DNA from: JBFWVD01 sp050246915
GTDB taxonomy: Bacteria > Actinomycetota > Acidimicrobiia > Acidimicrobiales > Ilumatobacteraceae
Assembly (NCBI GenBank): GCA_050246915.1
Contig: JBFWVD010000022.1
Span: 13,458 to 77,457, forward strand
DNA: 64,000 nt
Direction: 5' to 3'
Position numbers and translations under genes: made by a program. Under the pieces are notes generated by a model. The model ran no database searches, was not told the DNA's origin, and saw nothing but the letters and a program-made list of their open reading frames with translations. Shown here one piece after another: positions 59,776 to 64,000 of this stretch; the first letter of the stretch is position 1; each line of letters starts with the position of its first letter.

Positions 59776-61227
59776 TCACAGCAGCGTGAGCAACTCCCTG
59801 CGCAGCAACTTCCCGGTCGGGTTCCGCGGCAGATGGTCGACGAACTCCCACCTCGTCGGCACCTTGAACCCGGCCAGCTCGGCCCGGCAGAACGCCCGCA
59901 ATTCGTCGGGCGTGGGACGCTGCGAGACGGACCCAGACGCCACCACGAATGCCGCCACCACCTCACCCCAATGAGCGTCGCTCTGGCCGACGACGGCGCA
60001 CTCGACCACCGACCGATGGCGCTCGAGCACCGCCTCCACCTCGGCGGGATAGATGTTCTCGCCGCCCCGGATGATCATGTCGCCCTTGCGCCCGACCAAG
60101 AACAGATAGCCCTCGTCGTCGAGGCGACCGAGGTCGCCGGTGTGCAGCCAACCATCGTCACTGGGCCGGAACAGATGCGGTCCGCGAGCCAGGATCTCCC
60201 CCACTCCTGACGCGTCCGGATCGGCGATGCGGACCTCGGTTCCGGGTACCGGGCGCCCAACGGACAAGAGCAGATCGGGTCGCCCTGCCGCGCACACGCG
60301 GTGATCGTCACCCGACAACGACGTGATCGGCGTGCCCTCGGTCTGTCCGTAGAAGGTCACCAGATCGACTCCCGACAACAGCTCCATGACCCTCGCCAGC
60401 AAGTCGGCCGGCATCGGGGCAGCGCCGTACTGCATCATCTTCAGCTTCGGCAATTGCAATTGACCGTCGCGTTCGAGGATCGAGATCATCGTGGGCACCA
60501 GCGCCACGTGCGTGACGTCGAGCGGCTCCAGCGATCGATACGTCGGCACGTCGAAGTGCTCGACCGTGACCACCGACGCACCCGCCGCGAGGGCCATGCC
60601 CACCATGCCGAACCCGGCCACGTGGTAGTAGGGCGGAGCAGCCGCGAACCTCGCACCGGGCACGATGCCCATGAACTTCGCGTTGATGCGACAACGGCCG
60701 AGCAAGCGATCCTGCCGCACCGGGACAGGCTTGGGGATTCCCGTGGTACCTGAGGTGTGCAGCACCACCACGATGTCGTCGACATCAGCGTCCAACGACA
60801 CCGGAACCGACGCCAGAGGCAGCACCTCGGGGATCACCACCAGGCGTCGACCAACCGCTGCGCATGCCGCGGCAGCGGACTCCGCAAACGCGGCTTCACA
60901 GATCACCATCGGTGCATTGTGTTGCTCGATGCATGCCGCCAGTTCCCGAGGTGTGTGACGCGGAGCGATGAGGGCCAAGGGTCGTCCACTTCCTGCCCCC
61001 GCCACGGTGAGGGCGATGGTGCGACCAGAAGCGGTGACGAGAGCCGGGATCACCCCGGCACCGGCACCGATGTCGTCGAGCCATCGCGCCGCACGCCCGG
61101 CAAGATCGAACATGCCCCGGCCCGTGACGTTCTCGCCGTGGGTGATGACCGCGATGTCATCGCTGTCACGCCACGGCTCGAGCGTGGCAATCCAGGTTGA
61201 CGCGGACCCGAGAGTGGGGACGATCAT
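59776..61227 (-). CDS. Class I AMP-forming acyl-CoA ligase
   Basis: A 483-residue ligase. Marks are VLHTSGTTGIPKPVPV, PPYYHVAGFGMVGMALA, FYGQTEGTPIT, GWLHTGDLG, IIRGGENIYPAEVE and the catalytic Lys in NPTGKLLRREL. It probably activates the carboxylate feeding the adjacent acyl-CoA dehydrogenase and SDR. ATG 61227 lies 4 bases after the stop of the upstream SnoaL-like gene, which supports that start over the longer open frame. Confidence 0.9.
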   Translation of the reverse strand: MIVPTLGSASTWIATLEPWRDSDDIAVITHGENVTGRGMFDLAGRAARWLDDIGAGAGVIPALVTASGRTIALTVAGAGSGRPLALIAPRHTPRELAACIEQHNAPMVICEAAFAESAAAACAAVGRRLVVIPEVLPLASVPVSLDADVDDIVVVLHTSGTTGIPKPVPVRQDRLLGRCRINAKFMGIVPGARFAAAPPYYHVAGFGMVGMALAAGASVVTVEHFDVPTYRSLEPLDVTHVALVPTMISILERDGQLQLPKLKMMQYGAAPMPADLLARVMELLSGVDLVTFYGQTEGTPITSLSGDDHRVCAAGRPDLLLSVGRPVPGTEVRIADPDASGVGEILARGPHLFRPSDDGWLHTGDLGRLDDEGYLFLVGRKGDMIIRGGENIYPAEVEAVLERHRSVVECAVVGQSDAHWGEVVAAFVVASGSVSQRPTPDELRAFCRAELAGFKVPTRWEFVDHLPRNPTGKLLRRELLTLL

Positions 61228-61231
61228 GTGG

Positions 61232-61603
61232 TCAGAGCTTGCCGACCTGCGAGGGGTCGATGTACTCCTCCATGCGCGTGATGCGGCCCTCAGGCGACAC
61301 CGTGAAAACGATGCACGACAAGATCTCGAGCGCGCTGCCGTCCGATCGGGTTCCGACCATGCGGTGCTGCTGGACCCAACCACCGTCGAACACGTTCTGG
61401 CGGATATCCACCATGTCGAGGTCGGGCACCTTGGAGTGCAGCCACGCCGCCACCTTGCGGTTCTGGGTCAGGGTCTGCTCGACCTTGTCGGTGTTGTGCC
61501 ACACCTTGATGTCGGGATCGACGACCGTGTCGACGATGGAGTCGTCCTTGGCGAGCGTTCCGCGGAGCCAGGTCTGGGCAATGGAAGCAATATCTGGGGT
61601 CAT
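61232..61603 (-). CDS. SnoaL/NTF2-like protein
   Basis: A 123-residue cone-shaped alpha+beta protein. WLRGTLAKDDSIVDTVVDPD, VWHNTDKVEQTL and IVFTVSPEGRITRMEEYIDP are typical of SnoaL/NTF2-like proteins, which include isomerases and hydratases of steroid-like intermediates as well as non-catalytic members. It is the first gene of the run with the CoA ligase (4-base gap). The start at 61603 is likely. Confidence 0.75.
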   Translation of the reverse strand: MTPDIASIAQTWLRGTLAKDDSIVDTVVDPDIKVWHNTDKVEQTLTQNRKVAAWLHSKVPDLDMVDIRQNVFDGGWVQQHRMVGTRSDGSALEILSCIVFTVSPEGRITRMEEYIDPSQVGKL

Positions 61604-61689
61604 CGCTCGGCATCTTGCCACCCGAGGACGCGCGCTCAGCACGGCAACCGCCTCGGGGTTCATCGCGACAGCAAAGATATGGTTCGCCC

Positions 61690-62541
61690 ATGACCGCCGA
61701 GCCTGCTGCCCAGCCTGCTACCGAGACTGCTGACGTCGTCCTGCGCGACCTGCGACCCGATGGGGTGTTGGTGCTCACCTTGAATCGCCCCGATCGGGCC
61801 AACGCCTGGAACATGGAGCTCGAGGAGGGGTACTTCGCCGCGCTGACCGACGCCGCCGCCGATCCGGCCGTGAAGGTCATCGTGGTCACCGGTGCCGGGA
61901 AGGCCTTCTGTCCGGGCATGGATTCCCAAGTGCTGTCGACCTCGGTCAACCAAGGGCAGCACCCCAATCGGTTCCGGCGACCGATGGTGCTCGCGGCCAA
62001 GGTGCCCAAGCCGGTGATCGTGGCGATCAACGGTGCCTGTGCCGGCATCGGGCTCATCCAGGCCCTGGCCGCCGATGTCCGATTCGCCAATCGCGGCGCC
62101 AAGCTCACCACCGCCTTCGCCCGCCGGGGTCTGCTGGCCGAGAACGGCATCTCATGGATGATCACCCGGCTGGTCGGCACTGGCGTGGCCATGGATCTGC
62201 TGCTGTCTGGCCGCGTCGTGGACGCCGATGAGGCCAAGGCCCTCGGGCTGGTCAACTTCGTGAGCGACCCGGGCAAGGCGCTCGACGACGCCATCGCCTA
62301 CGCCAGCGACATGGCGGCCAACTGCTCCCCCAACGCCATGGCCCGCATCAAGGCTCAGGTGTACGCCGACTACGAGCGAGCCTTCGACGAGGCCCGCACC
62401 GATGCCCTCGCTGGACTGGCTGATTTCAAGCGCCATCCCGACTTCAAAGAGGGCGTCAACAGCTTCGTCGAGAAGCGCGCCCCGCAGTTCGCCGGGTTGT
62501 CGTTCGCGGTCACCGACCATCGCGACGAACTGCCCGAGTGA
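61690..62541 (+). CDS. Enoyl-CoA hydratase/isomerase family protein (crotonase)
   Basis: A 283-residue crotonase. The N-terminal VLTLNRPDRANAWN, the oxyanion-hole segment VIVAINGACAGIGLIQALAADV and the RGLLAENGISWMITRLVGT segment define the fold. It probably hydrates enoyl-CoA in beta-oxidation; substrate is unknown. ATG 61690 lies 86 bases from the divergent SnoaL start, so the short spacer should carry both promoters. Confidence 0.9.
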   Translation: MTAEPAAQPATETADVVLRDLRPDGVLVLTLNRPDRANAWNMELEEGYFAALTDAAADPAVKVIVVTGAGKAFCPGMDSQVLSTSVNQGQHPNRFRRPMVLAAKVPKPVIVAINGACAGIGLIQALAADVRFANRGAKLTTAFARRGLLAENGISWMITRLVGTGVAMDLLLSGRVVDADEAKALGLVNFVSDPGKALDDAIAYASDMAANCSPNAMARIKAQVYADYERAFDEARTDALAGLADFKRHPDFKEGVNSFVEKRAPQFAGLSFAVTDHRDELPE

Positions 62542-62669
62542 GCTGAGGCCGCCCCCGCTCAGCCGAGCTGCCCGGTGGAGCCGAGCCGTTTGGGTACTGA
62601 GCGACCCCCCGCGACTACCTTTGGGACGTCAATTTCGATCAGCGATTGACCTCAGCGTCGAGGGGGAAC

Positions 62670-63149
62670 ATGGCCGACAACACGTTCACGGTCGAGGCAG
62701 GGCACATCTTCCTGTTCTCGACGGCTATCGGGGATCTGAACCCAGCGTTCCGTGATGCCGAAGCCGCCGCCAAGAGCGAAGCGGGGGGCATCATCGCACC
62801 GCCGACGTTCCTCATGGGCGCAGCGTTGTTCGATCCCGAGAACCACCTCATCCCCAAGGAGAACGAGCCGTGGTTCGGTTCGGGCAAGAACCCGACCGGG
62901 GTTCCCGATCGCCCGTCCGGCAGCACCCTGCATGCCGAGCAGCACTTCCACTTCGAGCGTCCGGTCCGGGCCGGGGACAAGCTCCGTTGGACCAGCCGAG
63001 AGGGCAAGAAGTGGGAGAAGACCTCCCGCAACGGTGGCGTGTTGCAGTTCACCGAGACCCTGCGCGAGTTCTGGGACGAGAAGGGCGAACTGGTCGCCAC
63101 CGTGACGATGGTGGGCGTGTTCACGCAGCCCCCGAAGAAGGAGAGCTGA
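62670..63149 (+). CDS. MaoC-type dehydratase subunit, N-terminal (FAS1-like) half
   Basis: A 159-residue hot-dog protein. FTVEAGHIFLFSTAIGDLNP and ERPVRAGDKLRW resemble the HadA/FAS1-like half of split (R)-specific hydratases. It lacks the catalytic Asp-His pair, which the next gene supplies, so the two are expected to form a heterodimer. ATG 62670 follows GAGGGGG; the downstream gene starts one base after the stop. Confidence 0.87.
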   Translation: MADNTFTVEAGHIFLFSTAIGDLNPAFRDAEAAAKSEAGGIIAPPTFLMGAALFDPENHLIPKENEPWFGSGKNPTGVPDRPSGSTLHAEQHFHFERPVRAGDKLRWTSREGKKWEKTSRNGGVLQFTETLREFWDEKGELVATVTMVGVFTQPPKKES

Positions 63150-63150
63150 C

Positions 63151-63576
63151 ATGGCCCTCAAGGCATCTGAGCTGAAGGTCGGCGACAAGCGCGAAGTGAA
63201 GTTGGTGGACGATCTGTCCCGCACCCGCATCGTGCAGTACGCCGGCGTGTCCGGTGACTTCAACCCGCTCCACTCCGACGAGGTGTTCGCCACCAAGGTC
63301 GCCGGCTACCCAGGCGTGTTCGCCCACGGCATGCTCACCATGGGCATGACCGGGCGCATCGTCACCGATTGGGCCGGCGCTGATCGCATCATCGGTTTCG
63401 GCGTGCGCTTCCTCAAGCAGGTGTGGCCCGGCGACGCGCTCACTGCCACCGCCGAGGTCACTGCGATCACCACTGGCAAAGATGGCTCGCCCGTGGCCGA
63501 GTTCGCCATCACCACGACCAATCAGAACGGCGAGGTCGTCGTCAGCGGCACCGCGTCGGCACGGCTCGACAGCTGA
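63151..63576 (+). CDS. MaoC-type dehydratase, catalytic half (R-specific hydratase)
   Basis: A 141-residue hot-dog hydratase. The catalytic Asp and His are in YAGVSGDFNPLHSDEVFA, followed by VFAHGMLTMGMTGRIV. It pairs with the preceding gene as in HadA/HadB- or ChsH-type dehydratases and would hydrate 2-enoyl-CoA (or the reverse) in beta-oxidation of fatty or steroid side chains. One base separates the two genes. Confidence 0.9.
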   Translation: MALKASELKVGDKREVKLVDDLSRTRIVQYAGVSGDFNPLHSDEVFATKVAGYPGVFAHGMLTMGMTGRIVTDWAGADRIIGFGVRFLKQVWPGDALTATAEVTAITTGKDGSPVAEFAITTTNQNGEVVVSGTASARLDS

Positions 63577-63646
63577 GCGGGCCGTCGCCCAACCTGATCG
63601 CACCCGAACCCGGCCTCGGCCACCCCAAGTCCCTGGAGAACGCAAC

Positions 63647-63946
63647 ATGATCCTCAAGCCCGGTACCCGCCTGCAGAGCCAGACCTGCGACACGCAGGTG
63701 ATCGTCGTGAAGGCACCGGCCACCGACGTCGACCTCCGCTGTGGAGGCCAGCCCGTTGCCGTGGTCGGCACCGCTGGCGACAAGCTCCCGATCGCTGACG
63801 CTCACAAGAGCGGAACGCTCATGGGCAAGCGCTATGGCGATGACAACCTCGAGCTGCTGTGCACCAAGCCCGGCGAGGGATCACTGTCTCTCGGTGACGA
63901 TCCCATCGGGCCGAAGGACGCCAAGCTCCTCCCGTCCTCGGACTGA
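63647..63946 (+). CDS. Small hypothetical protein following the dehydratase pair
   Basis: A 99-residue soluble protein (LKPGTRLQSQTCDTQVIVVK, VDLRCGGQPVAVVG). Its pattern of paired cysteines and Gly-rich turns is familiar from actinobacterial genomes, but no function is known to me. GGAGAACG precedes the ATG. It is probably co-transcribed with the dehydratase genes. The remaining 54 bases to the window end contain nothing recognised. Confidence 0.6.
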   Translation: MILKPGTRLQSQTCDTQVIVVKAPATDVDLRCGGQPVAVVGTAGDKLPIADAHKSGTLMGKRYGDDNLELLCTKPGEGSLSLGDDPIGPKDAKLLPSSD

Positions 63947-64000
63947 CGTCGAGCGAACGGGGACGCGGTTCGATCGAGCCCGTTCCCGCTGGCGACAGCG

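Overview
The window looks like chromosomal sequence from a high-GC actinobacterium, most plausibly an uncultured or environmental member of the Acidimicrobiia. The basis is high GC with frequent GTG starts, Amidohydro_2 metal-dependent hydrolases, a P450, a thiolase-fold aldolase with a DUF35 partner, CoA-ester genes, and small families (DUF4916, DUF5522, a TWAGCG zinc ribbon) that I know mainly from actinobacteria. One run of 100 Ns (3490-3589) marks a scaffold join. Taxonomy is an inference from gene content; no rRNA is present.

Layout. 0-5 kb: a class III aminotransferase cut by the window edge, a sugar-1-phosphate nucleotidyltransferase, an amidohydrolase, a cupredoxin/SCO1 pair and tRNA-Cys. 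5-12.4 kb: a probable N-heterocycle catabolic locus with a molybdenum hydroxylase large subunit, two different amidohydrolases and a tandem pair of 2-oxoglutarate/Fe(II) oxygenases. 12.6-23.5 kb: metallophosphoesterase, cyclic-nucleotide-fold protein, secreted protein, a 1300-residue double-cyclase/ATPase/TPR regulator, an MBL-fold hydrolase, an ECF sigma factor with its membrane partner, and a Rieske oxygenase. 23.5-26.3 kb: molybdate permease and ATPase (modB, modC) without modA. 26.4-33.3 kb: a P450, aldolase, DUF35 and amidohydrolase operon divergent from an IclR regulator that is followed by an acyl-CoA mutase. 33.3-42.5 kb: 2-oxoacid dehydrogenase E1 (alpha-beta fusion) and E2, acyl-CoA synthetase, double hot-dog thioesterase, SPFH protein, and a lipoprotein built from a SecD periplasmic domain. 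42.6-47.3 kb: an accessory patch of small secreted and membrane proteins bracketed by two inverted paralogous six-cysteine lipoproteins. 47.3-50.5 kb: M15 peptidase, MFS exporter, small membrane protein. 50.4-55.5 kb: a complete urease operon, ureE-F-AB-C-G-D. 55.6-64 kb: DUF4916 protein and fatty-acid/steroid-type CoA genes (SDR, acyl-CoA dehydrogenase, CoA ligase, enoyl-CoA hydratase, paired dehydratase subunits).

How the genes fit together. The catabolic loci (Mo hydroxylase, dioxygenases, amidohydrolases, urease) could strip nitrogen from a heterocyclic compound down to ammonia and CO2, and ModBC would supply the molybdenum. The oxygenases, aldolase, mutase, dehydrogenases and CoA ligases suggest growth on steroid-like or branched-chain substrates. 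Three proteins with cyclic-nucleotide connections lie within 7 kb.

The least expected structure is at 57.2-58.5 kb. A DUF559-type nuclease gene with an AbiEi-like N-terminus sits between two 65-bp imperfect inverted repeats that share a fixed internal architecture, and it splits an otherwise minus-strand catabolic gene run. A second is the ureC-ureG junction, where three 21-bp repeats encode a 19-residue mini-ORF linked to both neighbours by ATGA overlaps.
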